64,000 nucleotides of DNA from Arthrobacter sp. TPD3018 (GTDB taxonomy: Bacteria; Pseudomonadota; Alphaproteobacteria; Sphingomonadales; Sphingomonadaceae), in assembly GCA_003075315.1 (NCBI GenBank), contig QDFQ01000001.1, positions 1,345,998-1,409,997 on the forward strand, read 5' to 3'. A model generated the notes under the pieces. That model made no database searches. It worked only from the letters and a program-made list of their open reading frames with translations, and was not told where the DNA came from. Positions 31,033 through 39,884 of this stretch are shown in pieces. Both the position numbers and the translations under genes were made by a program. The number at the start of each line of letters is the position of its first letter. The stretch's first letter is position 1.

Positions 31033-31218
31033 ATGGCTGACAGCAATGGTGGCGGGGGCAAGGACAACAATCCCGGCAATTTCGCCAACGATCGCGAAAA
31101 GGCATCGGAAGCCGGGAAGAAGGGCGGGCACGAGAGCGGCGGCAACTTCGCCAACGACCCCGAGCGGGCGTCCGAAGCGGGCAAGAAGGGCGGCGAGGCG
31201 AGCCACGGCGGCCGCTGA
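31033..31218 (+). CDS. KGG-repeat general stress protein
   Basis: The 61-residue, very hydrophilic protein has two near-identical repeats (GNFANDREKASEAGKKGG and GNFANDPERASEAGKKGG). These are the stress-induced KGG motif of GsiB/Con-10-type, hydrophilin-like proteins. Such proteins accumulate under desiccation, salt or starvation. AGGAG lies seven bases before ATG 31033, which I prefer over ATG 31027. The gene is upstream of aspS but appears separately expressed, since aspS has its own promoter. Confidence 0.85.
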   Translation: MADSNGGGGKDNNPGNFANDREKASEAGKKGGHESGGNFANDPERASEAGKKGGEASHGGR

Positions 31219-31245
31219 TCGCTGACGCCCGAAGGCATGGCGCGC

Positions 31246-31274
31246 TTGACAAGTTCCCGCAGAGCGCTTGTTAG
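31246..31274 (+). promoter_or_regulatory. Promoter of aspS, implying a leaderless mRNA
   Basis: A perfect TTGACA (31246-31251), a 17-base spacer and TGTTAG (31269-31274) end six bases before the aspS ATG, which has no SD. Initiation would fall at or next to the A of the start codon. Confidence 0.6.
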
Positions 31275-31280
31275 CGCGCC

Positions 31281-33101
31281 ATGCATTCCTATCGCACTCA
31301 CACCTGCGCCGCGCTCGGCGCGTCTGCCGTCGGCGAGACGGTCCGCCTGTCGGGCTGGGTCCATCGCAAGCGCGACCATGGCGGCGTTCTGTTCGTCGAT
31401 CTGCGCGATCATTACGGCATCACCCAGATCGTCGCGGACAGCGATTCGCCGGCCCTGCCGATTCTAGAGCAGGTGCGCGTCGAATCGGTCGTGACGATCG
31501 ACGGCACCGTCAAGGCGCGCTCGGCGGGGACCGTGAACGCCAACCTTTCGACCGGCGAGATCGAGGTGTTCGCGCGCGGCGCCACCGTGCTGTCGGCCGC
31601 GGACGAGCTGCCGATGCCGGTCGCCGGCGAGCAGGAATACCCTGAGGATATCCGCCTGCGCTATCGCTTCCTCGACCTGCGCCGCGAGACGCTGCACGCC
31701 AATATCGTGCGCCGTACGAAGGTGATTTCGGAAATGCGGCGCCGGATGGAAGGCGTCGGCTTCACCGAATATTCGACGCCGATCCTCACCGCCTCGTCGC
31801 CGGAGGGCGCGCGCGACTTTTTGGTGCCGAGCCGCATCCATCCGGGCAAGTTCTACGCGTTGCCGCAGGCGCCGCAGCAGTATAAGCAGCTGCTGATGGT
31901 GGCGGGCTTCGACCGCTATTTCCAGATCGCGCCCTGCTTCCGCGACGAAGACCCGCGCGCCGACCGCCTGCCGGGCGAGTTCTACCAGCTCGACCTCGAA
32001 ATGAGCTTCGTCACGCAGGAAGAGGTGTGGGAGACGATGGAGCCGGTGATCGGCGGCATCTTCGAATCCTTCGCGGACGGCAAGAGCGTGACGCCGAGCG
32101 GCCAGTTCCCGCGCATTCCGCACGACGAAGCGATGCTGAAGTACGGCAGCGACAAGCCCGATCTGCGCAACCCGCTGATCATCACTGACGTGTCGACCCA
32201 TTTCACGAGCTCGGGCTTCGGCCTGTTCGAAAAGATCGTTGCCGGTGGCGGCGTGGTCCGCGCGATCCCGGCGCCGAAGACGGCCGACAAGAGCCGCAAG
32301 TTCTTCGACGAGATGAACGAATGGGCGCGTGCCGAGGGTCATGCGGGCCTCGGCTACGTCACCCGCAAGGGCGGCGAGTTCGGCGGGCCGATCGCGAAGA
32401 ACCACGGCACCGAAGGCATGGAGGCGATCTATGCCGCGCTCGGCCTCGGCCCCGACGACGGCCTGTTCTTCGCGGCGGGCAAGGCGGACGCCGCGGCGAA
32501 GCTCGCCGGTGCCGCGCGCACGCGCGTTGCGGACCAGCTTGGCCTGATCGAGCAGGGCGCGTTCCGCCTGTGCTGGATCGTCGACTTCCCCTTCTATGAA
32601 TACGATGAGGACGCGAAGAAGGTCGAATTCGCGCACAACCCGTTCTCGATGCCGCAGGGCGGCATGGAGGCGCTGCAGAACCAAGACCCGCTGACGATCA
32701 AGGCGTATCAATACGACCTCGTCTGCAACGGGTATGAGATTGCGTCGGGTTCGATCCGCAACCAGTCGCCGGAACTGATGGTGAAGGCGTTCGAGCTGGT
32801 CGGCCTCAGCAAGGCGGACGTGGAAGAGCGCTTCGGTGGCCTCTATCGCGCGTTCCAATATGGCGCGCCGCCACATGGTGGCATGGCCGCGGGCGTCGAC
32901 CGGATCGTCATGCTGGTCTGCGGCGCGCAGAACCTGCGCGAGGTGTCGCTGTTCCCGATGAATCAGCGCGCCGAGGACCTGCTGATGGGGGCGCCGTCGC
33001 CCGCGTCCGAGCAGCAGCTGCGCGAACTGTCGATCCGTCAGGCGACCCCGCCGCAGCCGACGGTCAACGTCGACAAGGCGGTGGCGCCGAGCGCTGGGTA
33101 A
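31281..33101 (+). CDS. aspS: Aspartate-tRNA ligase
   Basis: The 606-residue class IIb synthetase charges tRNA-Asp. It has an N-terminal OB-fold anticodon-binding domain ([23 protein letters not shown]), motif 2 [12 protein letters not shown], a GAD-type insertion domain and motif 3 [12 protein letters not shown]. The length fits bacterial AspRS. Whether it also charges tRNA-Asn cannot be decided here. No SD precedes the ATG, and the upstream promoter suggests a leaderless transcript. A palindromic repeat follows the stop. Confidence 0.97.
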   Translation: MHSYRTHTCAALGASAVGETVRLSGWVHRKRDHGGVLFVDLRDHYGITQIVADSDSPALPILEQVRVESVVTIDGTVKARSAGTVNANLSTGEIEVFARGATVLSAADELPMPVAGEQEYPEDIRLRYRFLDLRRETLHANIVRRTKVISEMRRRMEGVGFTEYSTPILTASSPEGARDFLVPSRIHPGKFYALPQAPQQYKQLLMVAGFDRYFQIAPCFRDEDPRADRLPGEFYQLDLEMSFVTQEEVWETMEPVIGGIFESFADGKSVTPSGQFPRIPHDEAMLKYGSDKPDLRNPLIITDVSTHFTSSGFGLFEKIVAGGGVVRAIPAPKTADKSRKFFDEMNEWARAEGHAGLGYVTRKGGEFGGPIAKNHGTEGMEAIYAALGLGPDDGLFFAAGKADAAAKLAGAARTRVADQLGLIEQGAFRLCWIVDFPFYEYDEDAKKVEFAHNPFSMPQGGMEALQNQDPLTIKAYQYDLVCNGYEIASGSIRNQSPELMVKAFELVGLSKADVEERFGGLYRAFQYGAPPHGGMAAGVDRIVMLVCGAQNLREVSLFPMNQRAEDLLMGAPSPASEQQLRELSIRQATPPQPTVNVDKAVAPSAG

Positions 33102-33120
33102 GCCGACAGGGCTCCTGTCT

Positions 33121-33197
33121 CGTCATTGCGAGCGAAGCGCGGCAATCCAGAGCCGGATCAGGACGCCCTGGATTGCTTCGCTGCGCTCGCAATGACG
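33121..33197. repeat. Palindromic repeat between aspS and the AIM24-like gene
   Basis: Two 30-bp inverse arms (33121-33150 and 33168-33197) share CGTCATTGCGAGCG and CAATCCAG with a diverged centre, around a 17-base loop. It lies between convergent genes, where it can form a long hairpin on either strand. It belongs in outline with the other CGTCA...TGACG palindromes of this window. Confidence 0.75.
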
Positions 33198-33221
33198 GAC
33201 CGAAGGGGGAGGATTGTCGGC

Positions 33222-34055
33222 TTAGTCGTTGCCCCCGACCCAATCGCCGAGCCCGCCCAACACCGATCCCTCACCGCGGTTCTGGCCGCCGCCGTTCGCC
33301 GCCGCCATCATCCGGCCCGCGAGGCGGGAGAAGGGCAGCGACTGGATCCAGACCTTGCCCGGTCCGCGCAGCCGGGCGAAGAACAGGCCTTCGCCGCCGA
33401 ACAACGCGCTGCGCACACCGCCGACCGTGACAAGGTCGAATTCCACCGACGGCGTCATCGCCGCGAGGCAGCCGGTATCGACATGCAGCTCCTCGCCCGG
33501 CGCCAGCTCGCGCTCGACGACGGTGCCGCCCATCTGGACGAACACCCAGCCATCGCCGGTCAACGACTGCATCACGAAGCCTTCGCCGCCGAACAGCCCC
33601 GTCATGACCCGCCGCTGGAAATAGATGCCGAGCTGCACGCCCTTCGCCGCGGCGAGGAACGCGTCCTTCTGGCAGATCAGCTGCCCACCCAGGTCCGACA
33701 GCCGCAGCGGAACGATCGAGCCGGGGGTGGGCGAGGCGAAGGCGACGCGCGCCTTCCCATAGCCTTCGTGCGTGAAGACGGTGGTGAAGAGGCTCTCGCC
33801 CGTCACCAATCGCTTCCCCGCGCCGAGCAGCTTGCCCATGAAGCCGCCGCCGCTCGCGCCGCTGCCGTCGCCGAACACGGTGGTCATCGCGATGCTGGCA
33901 TCCTTCCATACCATCGCGCCGGCTTCCGCGACCGCGCTTTCGCCGGGGTCGAGTTCGATCTCCAGGAATTGCAGTTCCTGGCCCTTGATCTCATAGTCGA
34001 TCTCGTCCGCCACGCTCGATCGGCGCTGCTGCTGCCAGGGACTTTCATAGGGCAT
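33222..34055 (-). CDS. TIGR00266/AIM24-family protein
   Basis: The 277-residue protein belongs to the TIGR00266 (AIM24-like) family, a beta-helical fold of unknown function found in bacteria and mitochondria. Typical segments are EAGAMVWKDASIAM, GAGKRLVTGESLFTTVF, FGGEGFVMQSLTGDGWVFVQ and a glycine-rich C-terminus. There is no signal peptide. It is divergent from the amino-acid permease and shows no operon partner. Confidence 0.85.
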   Translation of the reverse strand: MPYESPWQQQRRSSVADEIDYEIKGQELQFLEIELDPGESAVAEAGAMVWKDASIAMTTVFGDGSGASGGGFMGKLLGAGKRLVTGESLFTTVFTHEGYGKARVAFASPTPGSIVPLRLSDLGGQLICQKDAFLAAAKGVQLGIYFQRRVMTGLFGGEGFVMQSLTGDGWVFVQMGGTVVERELAPGEELHVDTGCLAAMTPSVEFDLVTVGGVRSALFGGEGLFFARLRGPGKVWIQSLPFSRLAGRMMAAANGGGQNRGEGSVLGGLGDWVGGND

Positions 34056-34194
34056 GGGTCATCGTCCTCGTGAAGGTGATGCAGCGCTCTACCACACCTG
34101 CAAAAGCCAATGCGAGCAGCAAGCACGCAATTCCGTCGCTTCCCTCGCTCCGTTAACCATGTCACTAGGCCCCCGGGGTTAAACGTGGGGGGTC

Positions 34195-35586
34195 ATGTTA
34201 GACGATCAGTTGCTTCCGGCACGGCCGGCCCCGCTCGTTCGCAGTCTCGGTGTCATGGGTGTCCTGTTCCTGACCTTGTCGGTGGCGACGCCGGCCTCGT
34301 CGGTGTTCGTCATCATTCCGGGCATGTTGCAGGTGGCGGGGACGGGGACGATCTGGGCGCTGATCCTGGCGGGGATCGTCTGCGTCGCGACGGCCTTCGT
34401 CTATGCCGAGCTGTCGAGCGCCTGGCCCGTCGCGGGGGGCGAATATGTCGCCGTCGCAAAGACGCTGGGGCCGCTGTCCGGATTCGTGATGCTGGGCGTC
34501 AACGTCTTCAACAATCTGTTTTTTCCGCCCGCTGCGGCGTTGGGGATCAGCGCGGTGCTGTCCACCGTCTATCCGGGTCTGCCGACGGTGCCGGTGGCGA
34601 TCGCGGTCGTAGCGGCATCGACGCTGATCGCGCTGCTGCAGATCCGCGTAAATGCGTGGATCACCGGGCTGTTTTTGGCGGGCGAGGTGCTGGCGCTGCT
34701 CGTCGTCATCGCGCTCGGCTGGTCGGACGTGGTGCGGCCGTTCGCCGTGCTGTTGACCGCGCCGGTGATGCCGGAAGGCGGCGCGATGGTGCCCGCATCG
34801 GCCGCGGGGATCGGCCTTGCCACCTCGATCGCGATCTTCGCGCTCAATGGTTATGGTGCGGCGGTCTATTTCGGCGAGGAGATGAAGGAGCCGTCGCGCC
34901 TGATTGCGCGGGCAATCCTGGCGAGCCTTGTCCTGACGTTGCTGTTCGAGATCGTCCCGACGATCGCCGTATTGATGGGCGCGCCCGACCTGCATGCGCT
35001 GACGACCGCCAACGATCCGTTCGGGCTGATCGCGCGGCTGCGCGGCAATGGCTGGGTGGCAGATGCGACCGCGATCGGGGTGGTCATCGCGATCGTCAAC
35101 GCGATCATCGCCTGCATCCTGGCCTGTTCGCGCTTCTTCTATGGAACCGCGCGCGACGGCAGTTGGGGGCGGCCGATCGATCTGTGGATGACGCGCATCC
35201 ACCCGCGCTTCGGGTCACCCTGGGTGGGCACGCTGATCGTCGGCGGGGTGGGCGTCGCCTGTTGCTTTCTGCCGCTGACGCTGTTGCTGGTGCTGAGCGG
35301 GACCGGCCTCGTCGCGATCTACGCCGGCATCGCGATCGCCGCGATGGTCGGGCGGCGGACCGGGGCGACAGCGCATGCGCGCTATCGCATGCCGCTGTAT
35401 CCGATGGCCCCGATCGTGACGCTGATTGCGCTCGCCTATGTCGTGTGGACGAGCTGGCAGGACGTGCACGAGGGGCGGCCCGGCCTGCTGATGACGGGCG
35501 CGCAGATCGTCGCGTCCGCGGCCTATTACTGGTTCGTCCTGCGTCGTCGCGGCGACTGGAGCGTGCACGTTCCTGATGAGGGTTAG
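34195..35586 (+). CDS. APC-superfamily amino acid permease
   Basis: The 463-residue inner-membrane protein has about 12 membrane segments. The APC consensus is visible at the N-terminus (TLSVATPASSVFVIIPGM) and in YAELSSAWPVAGGEYVAVA. It probably imports or exchanges an amino acid or amine by cation coupling; the substrate is unknown. A GGGGGG run lies close before the ATG. The ppk2 gene begins 22 bp downstream on the same strand. The upstream region holds an imperfect GTTAACC/GGTTAAAC dyad. Confidence 0.88.
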   Translation: MLDDQLLPARPAPLVRSLGVMGVLFLTLSVATPASSVFVIIPGMLQVAGTGTIWALILAGIVCVATAFVYAELSSAWPVAGGEYVAVAKTLGPLSGFVMLGVNVFNNLFFPPAAALGISAVLSTVYPGLPTVPVAIAVVAASTLIALLQIRVNAWITGLFLAGEVLALLVVIALGWSDVVRPFAVLLTAPVMPEGGAMVPASAAGIGLATSIAIFALNGYGAAVYFGEEMKEPSRLIARAILASLVLTLLFEIVPTIAVLMGAPDLHALTTANDPFGLIARLRGNGWVADATAIGVVIAIVNAIIACILACSRFFYGTARDGSWGRPIDLWMTRIHPRFGSPWVGTLIVGGVGVACCFLPLTLLLVLSGTGLVAIYAGIAIAAMVGRRTGATAHARYRMPLYPMAPIVTLIALAYVVWTSWQDVHEGRPGLLMTGAQIVASAAYYWFVLRRRGDWSVHVPDEG

Positions 35587-35608
35587 GAGCGAAAGGACGG
35601 ACCGACGC

Positions 35609-36379
35609 ATGATCGACCTGCGCGATTACGACAAGAAGCAGGCCTATAAGGGCCATTACAAGCGCGACCTCGCCGCGCTGCAGGAGCGGCTGGAGCAGAT
35701 CCTCGTCGCCCATATCGTCCATGGCCGCCGTGCGGTCGTTATGCTGGAGGGGTGGGACGCGGCGGGCAAGGGCGGCATCATCCAGCGGCTGACCGCGGAA
35801 TGGGACCCGCGCTATTACGAGGTCTATCCGATCGCCGCACCGAGTGCCGAGGAAAAGGCCCATGATTTCCTGTGGCGCTTTCGCACCCGCCTGCCGAAAC
35901 CGGGCAACATCATCGTCTTCGACCGCAGCTGGTATGGTCGCGTGCTGGTCGAGCGGGTCGAAGGCTTTGCCAGCGAGGCGGAATGGCGCGCGGGCTATGA
36001 CGCGATCAACGCGTTCGAGGCGGAGCTGGCCGAGGGCGGCACAACGCTGGTGAAGCTGTTCGTCCACGTTTCGCAAAAGGAACAGGACAAACGGCTGGAG
36101 GCGCGGCTGGACGATCCGTGGAAGCGGTGGAAGACGGGGCTGGAGGATTATCGCAACCGCGCCAAGCGGGACGAGTATCTCGCCGCGATGCACGACATGT
36201 TCGCCCGCACCGACACCGGCGGCGCGCCCTGGACGGTGATCAACGGCAACGACAAGAAAGCGGCGCGCATCCACGCGCTGACGGAGGTCGCCGACCGGCT
36301 GGAGGCCGCGGTGGACATGACGCCGCCGCCGCTCGATCCGGAACTGGAGCGCGTCGCGCGGGCCGCATTGGGGCGGTAG
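35609..36379 (+). CDS. ppk2: Polyphosphate kinase 2 family protein
   Basis: The 256-residue single-domain PPK2 transfers phosphate between polyphosphate and nucleotides. The Walker A GWDAAGKGG is at residues 48-56, followed by the Walker B-like IIVFDRSWYGRVLVERVEG with the lid arginines. This type often makes NTP or NDP from polyphosphate, but the class and base preference need experiment. I chose ATG 35609 with AAAGGACGG upstream. It complements PPK1 encoded 8 kb away. A palindrome separates it from the convergent gshA. Confidence 0.93.
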   Translation: MIDLRDYDKKQAYKGHYKRDLAALQERLEQILVAHIVHGRRAVVMLEGWDAAGKGGIIQRLTAEWDPRYYEVYPIAAPSAEEKAHDFLWRFRTRLPKPGNIIVFDRSWYGRVLVERVEGFASEAEWRAGYDAINAFEAELAEGGTTLVKLFVHVSQKEQDKRLEARLDDPWKRWKTGLEDYRNRAKRDEYLAAMHDMFARTDTGGAPWTVINGNDKKAARIHALTEVADRLEAAVDMTPPPLDPELERVARAALGR

Positions 36380-36402
36380 GGTTCGATCCGATCGCCTGCC
36401 CT

Positions 36403-36430
36403 CGTCACCCCAGCGCAGGCTGGGGCGACG
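36403..36430. terminator. Short palindromic hairpin between ppk2 and gshA
   Basis: CGTCACCCCAGC and GCTGGGGCGACG pair around a GCAG loop, with one G-T wobble, between two convergent stops. It has the same plan, including the same loop, as the hairpin at 13093-13120. It is a probable bidirectional terminator or repeat element. Confidence 0.5.
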
Positions 36431-36435
36431 GCTGG

Positions 36436-37809
36436 TTAGAAGCTCGCCTCGTCATACACGCGGGAAAGGTCGCCCGCCCAAGCGCCGTTGTAGCGATCGA
36501 GCAGCACCTGTGCGGGCACCTTGCCGCTCCGGACCACGTCGCGGAGCGGATCGAGGAAGCCGGTTTCGTTTTCGCCGATGCCGTTGATACGCGCGCGCGC
36601 GGCGAGGCCGGCGTGGGCGATGTCGAGCACGGTGCCGGCGATATCGGCCAGCCGTCCGCCGCCCGGCAGCGGCGCATCAAGCGCCATCCGTGGCACCGCA
36701 TCGCGCAGCGCCTGCCGTTCGGCGAGGCTCCAGTCCTTCACCACGTCCCACGCCGCATCGAGCGCCGCATCGTCGTAGAGCAGGCCGACCCAGAAAGCGG
36801 GCAGGGCGCAGATACGGCCCCACGGACCGCCATCCGCCCCGCGCATTTCGAGGAACGTCTTCAGCCGCACTTCGGGGAAGGCGGTGGACAGATGGTCGTT
36901 CCAGTCGTCCAGCGTCGGCTTTTCGCCGGGCAGCACGCTGAGCTCGCCTTTCAGAAAGTCGCGGAACGACAGGCCGGCGGCATCGATATAGCGACCGTCG
37001 CGGTAGACGAAGTACATCGGCACATCGAGCATATAGTCGGCGTAGCGTTCGTACCCGAAGCCGTCTTCGAACACGAAGGGCAACATGCCGGTGCGGGCGG
37101 GATCGGTGTCGGACCAGATATGGCTGCGGTACGACAGGAAGCCGTTCGGCTTGCCATCCGTGAAGGGCGAATTGGCAAACAGGGCGGTCGCGAGCGGCTG
37201 GAGCGCCAGCCCGACGCGGAACTTCTTCGCCATGTCGGCTTCCGACGCATAGTCGAGGTTCACCTGGATCGTGCAGGTGCGCAGCATCATGTCGAGGCCC
37301 ATGCTGCCGACGCGCGGCATATGGCGCAGCATGATCGCATAGCGCCCCTTGGGCATGATCGGCAGCTGTTCGCGTGTCTTGTCGGGCCACATGCCGAGGC
37401 CGAGGAACCCGATGCCGAGCTTTTCGCCCGCCGCCTTCACCTGATCGAGGTGCCGCCCGGTTTCGGCGCAGGTCTGATGCAGGTTGTCGAGCGGTGCGCC
37501 CGACAGTTCGAACTGGCCGGCCGGTTCCAGACTGACGCTGCCGTCCGCGCCGGTGAGGGCAATAAGGTTTCCGCCTTCCTCAACGGGTTGCCAGCCATAT
37601 TGCTGAAGCTCTGTCAGAAGCGCGCGGATGCCGCCGGGTTCGCCCCAGCTCGGCGCGTGATGATCGGTCGTGCTGTAGACGAACTTCTCATGCTCGGTGC
37701 CGATCCGCCACCGTTCGCGCGGCTTTTCCCCGCGGGCGAAACTCGCGATCAGCTGCTCGCGCGACTCGATGAGGGGTGAGCCCTCGGCGATAACGGTCTT
37801 GGTCGTCAT
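36436..37809 (-). CDS. gshA: Glutamate-cysteine ligase, plant/alphaproteobacterial type
   Basis: The 457-residue enzyme makes gamma-glutamylcysteine, the first step of glutathione synthesis. It belongs to the plant-like branch found in alphaproteobacteria. Recognisable segments are ERWRIGTEHEKFVY near the N-terminus, GNLIALTGADGSVSLEPAGQFELSG, MLRHMPRVGSMGLDMMLRTCTIQVNLDY and MRGADGGPWGRICALPAFWVGLLYD. It lies 45 bp downstream of rsmE on the same strand, probably in one transcript. Confidence 0.95.
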   Translation of the reverse strand: MTTKTVIAEGSPLIESREQLIASFARGEKPRERWRIGTEHEKFVYSTTDHHAPSWGEPGGIRALLTELQQYGWQPVEEGGNLIALTGADGSVSLEPAGQFELSGAPLDNLHQTCAETGRHLDQVKAAGEKLGIGFLGLGMWPDKTREQLPIMPKGRYAIMLRHMPRVGSMGLDMMLRTCTIQVNLDYASEADMAKKFRVGLALQPLATALFANSPFTDGKPNGFLSYRSHIWSDTDPARTGMLPFVFEDGFGYERYADYMLDVPMYFVYRDGRYIDAAGLSFRDFLKGELSVLPGEKPTLDDWNDHLSTAFPEVRLKTFLEMRGADGGPWGRICALPAFWVGLLYDDAALDAAWDVVKDWSLAERQALRDAVPRMALDAPLPGGGRLADIAGTVLDIAHAGLAARARINGIGENETGFLDPLRDVVRSGKVPAQVLLDRYNGAWAGDLSRVYDEASF

Positions 37810-37854
37810 GGCGCGCCCTTACGCGGGGATGAACAGCGACGCCAGCAAGCTTTG

Positions 37855-38595
37855 CTACCAGTCGCCCGCAGCCGCCATCCATAATGCGACCGCCGCGGCC
37901 GCAGCCGTATCGGCGCGCAGGATACGCGGCCCCAGGCTGATGCCAATCGCTTGAGAATGTTCGCGTATCATGGCGCGTTCGGCATCGGTGAAGCCGCCCT
38001 CCGGCCCAATAAGGATGGCGGCCGGGCCGGGATGCGCACGCATCGCCGCGACGGCAGGATCGCCGCCCGCTTCGTCCGCGAAGAACAGGGTGCGCTCCGC
38101 CGGCCAGTCGCGCAGCATGGCGGCGAGCTTCACGGGCTCGTCGACCGCGGGCAAGGCGGTGCGGGCGCATTGCTCGGCCGCCTCGATCATGTGGGCGCGC
38201 AGGCGTTCGGTCTTCAGCTTGTCGACGATGGTGCGTGCGGTGACGATGGGGACCAGCCGGTCCACTCCCAATTCGCAGGCCTTTTCGGCGAGCCAGTCGA
38301 TCCGCCCCTTCTTCAGCGGCGCCGCGCATAGCCACAGATCGGGCACCGGCTCGCGCTCACGCAAACGTGTCGACACGTCGACGGTCAGATCGCGCCGCCC
38401 GACCTGCACCGCGGTCGCCAGCCATTCGCCGGTGACGTCGTCGAACAGCTTCACCGGATCGCCCGGCGCGGTCCGCATCACCGACAGCAGATAATGCGCC
38501 GCGGGTCCGTCGATGCGCAACGGACCGGGCGCGAGGGGCTGCTCGACGAATAGGCGGGGGGTGGATTGGGGCGGCCAGGCGGGCGTGGCGGTCAT
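37855..38595 (-). CDS. rsmE: 16S rRNA m3U1498 methyltransferase
   Basis: The 246-residue SPOUT-family enzyme has an N-terminal PUA-like domain (RLFVEQPLAPGPLRIDGPAAHYLLSVMR) and a C-terminal knotted methyltransferase domain. The conserved segments LIGPEGGFTDAER and LGPRILRADTAAAAAVALW bind S-adenosylmethionine. I chose ATG 38595 because it overlaps the upstream small gene's stop as ATGA; the frame runs on upstream but without homology. gshA follows. Confidence 0.95.
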   Translation of the reverse strand: MTATPAWPPQSTPRLFVEQPLAPGPLRIDGPAAHYLLSVMRTAPGDPVKLFDDVTGEWLATAVQVGRRDLTVDVSTRLREREPVPDLWLCAAPLKKGRIDWLAEKACELGVDRLVPIVTARTIVDKLKTERLRAHMIEAAEQCARTALPAVDEPVKLAAMLRDWPAERTLFFADEAGGDPAVAAMRAHPGPAAILIGPEGGFTDAERAMIREHSQAIGISLGPRILRADTAAAAAVALWMAAAGDW

Positions 38596-38840
38596 GGTCG
38601 ATGCTCGGATTGGGCCTTCAGGCGCTTCTGCCGCGCCCAAATCTTGCGCGCGACAATCGCGACGAGCAGCGCGCCCACCGCAATCGCCACGACGACGACG
38701 GTCACTACGCCCGCAACGCGCAGGATCGCCCAGAACAGCGCCTCGACGAAGCGGCCAACCGCGACCGACAGGCCGATCATCGGTCGTGCCGGCGGGGGCG
38801 GGAGGGGCGGGTGGCGTCCATCGCCGACGATCTGCCGCAT
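38592..38840 (-). CDS. Small single-pass membrane protein
   Basis: The 82-residue protein has a proline-rich start, one strong hydrophobic helix (VVTVVVVAIAVGALLVAIVA) and a basic tail (RKIWARQKRLKAQ), so it likely sits in the inner membrane with its C-terminus inside. The family is not recognised. ATG 38840 gives the full length; ATG 38780 would give 62 residues without the proline-rich start. It overlaps rsmE by 4 bp (ATGA) and is divergent from ubiA. Confidence 0.5.
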   Translation of the reverse strand: MRQIVGDGRHPPLPPPPARPMIGLSVAVGRFVEALFWAILRVAGVVTVVVVAIAVGALLVAIVARKIWARQKRLKAQSEHRP

Positions 38841-38914
38841 CTTCGCGGCGATAGCGAGGCAAAAGCCCGGGAACGGCCTTGCCCGCGGGCGGTATCGCGC
38901 GGCAAAGGCGGATC

Positions 38915-39835
38915 ATGGCCGCGCATCCCCCAACCGATATCGTCCCCGACAGCGAACATCGCGGTCTGGTCGGTCGCCTGCCGCCCCGCGTGCGGGGGCT
39001 GGCGCTGCTGGCACGGCTCGACCGGCCGATCGGCTGGTGGCTGCTGTTCTGGCCGGGTGCGTGGGCGATGGCCCTCGCCGGGGGCGGGATCGCGCGCTGG
39101 CCGCTGCTGTTGTGGTTCCTTGCCGGTAGCATTGCGATGCGCGGCGCGGGCTGCGTGTACAACGACATCGTCGATCGCGACCTCGACGCGCAGGTCGCGC
39201 GGACGCGGGCGCGGCCGATCCCGAGTGGGTTGGTGTCGGTGCGGCTCGCCTGGGTCTGGCTGGTCGCGCTCTGTCTGGTCGGACTGGTCGTGCTGCTCCA
39301 GCTTGGCACGCTGGCGAAGATCGTCGCGATGGCGAGCCTGGCGCCGGTGGCGGCCTATCCCTTCATGAAGCGGATCACCTGGTGGCCGCAGGCGTGGCTG
39401 GGACTCGTGTTTTCCTGGGCGGCGCTGGTCGGCTGGGCGGAGGTGGCGGGTGCGCTGTCTACGCCGCTGTGGCTGCTCTACGCGGGCTGCATCGCCTGGG
39501 TGATCGGCTATGACACGATCTACGCCTTACAGGATCGCGAGGATGATGCGCTGATCGGCGTGCGATCGTCCGCGCTGCGGATGGGCGCACGGGTGCGATC
39601 GGGGACGGCCGGCTTCTACGCGCTGGCGTTGCTGTGCTGGGCGGGGGCGATCTGGCTGGTTCGTGCCGATCCGCTCGCGCTGTTCGCGCTGTTGCCGGTC
39701 GCGCTGCATCTCGGATGGCAGGTGACGACGTTGGTGGCCGACGATGGCGCCAATGCACTGGCACGCTTTCGCAGCAACCGTTTTGCCGGGTTGCTGATGT
39801 TCCTCGCCTGTCTGGTCGTCGGATCGACGGCCTGA
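38915..39835 (+). CDS. ubiA: 4-hydroxybenzoate polyprenyltransferase
   Basis: The 306-residue integral membrane prenyltransferase joins the ubiquinone side chain to 4-hydroxybenzoate. The first aspartate-rich motif is NDIVDRDLDAQVARTRARP and the second is GYDTIYALQDREDD, with about nine membrane helices. I chose ATG 38915, as the earlier frame start lacks an SD. It is divergent from the small membrane gene and upstream of pmbA on the same strand. Confidence 0.95.
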   Translation: MAAHPPTDIVPDSEHRGLVGRLPPRVRGLALLARLDRPIGWWLLFWPGAWAMALAGGGIARWPLLLWFLAGSIAMRGAGCVYNDIVDRDLDAQVARTRARPIPSGLVSVRLAWVWLVALCLVGLVVLLQLGTLAKIVAMASLAPVAAYPFMKRITWWPQAWLGLVFSWAALVGWAEVAGALSTPLWLLYAGCIAWVIGYDTIYALQDREDDALIGVRSSALRMGARVRSGTAGFYALALLCWAGAIWLVRADPLALFALLPVALHLGWQVTTLVADDGANALARFRSNRFAGLLMFLACLVVGSTA

Positions 39836-39884
39836 GCCGCCGTCGGGCCTAGCATCGCGCCCGCCCCGCCCCTAATTGGGGTCG

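Noticed and set aside
38596..39309. N-terminal extension of the rsmE frame to 484 residues
   Set aside because: The added stretch lies opposite ubiA and is Arg/Pro/Ser-rich. The RsmE fold starts after ATG 38595.
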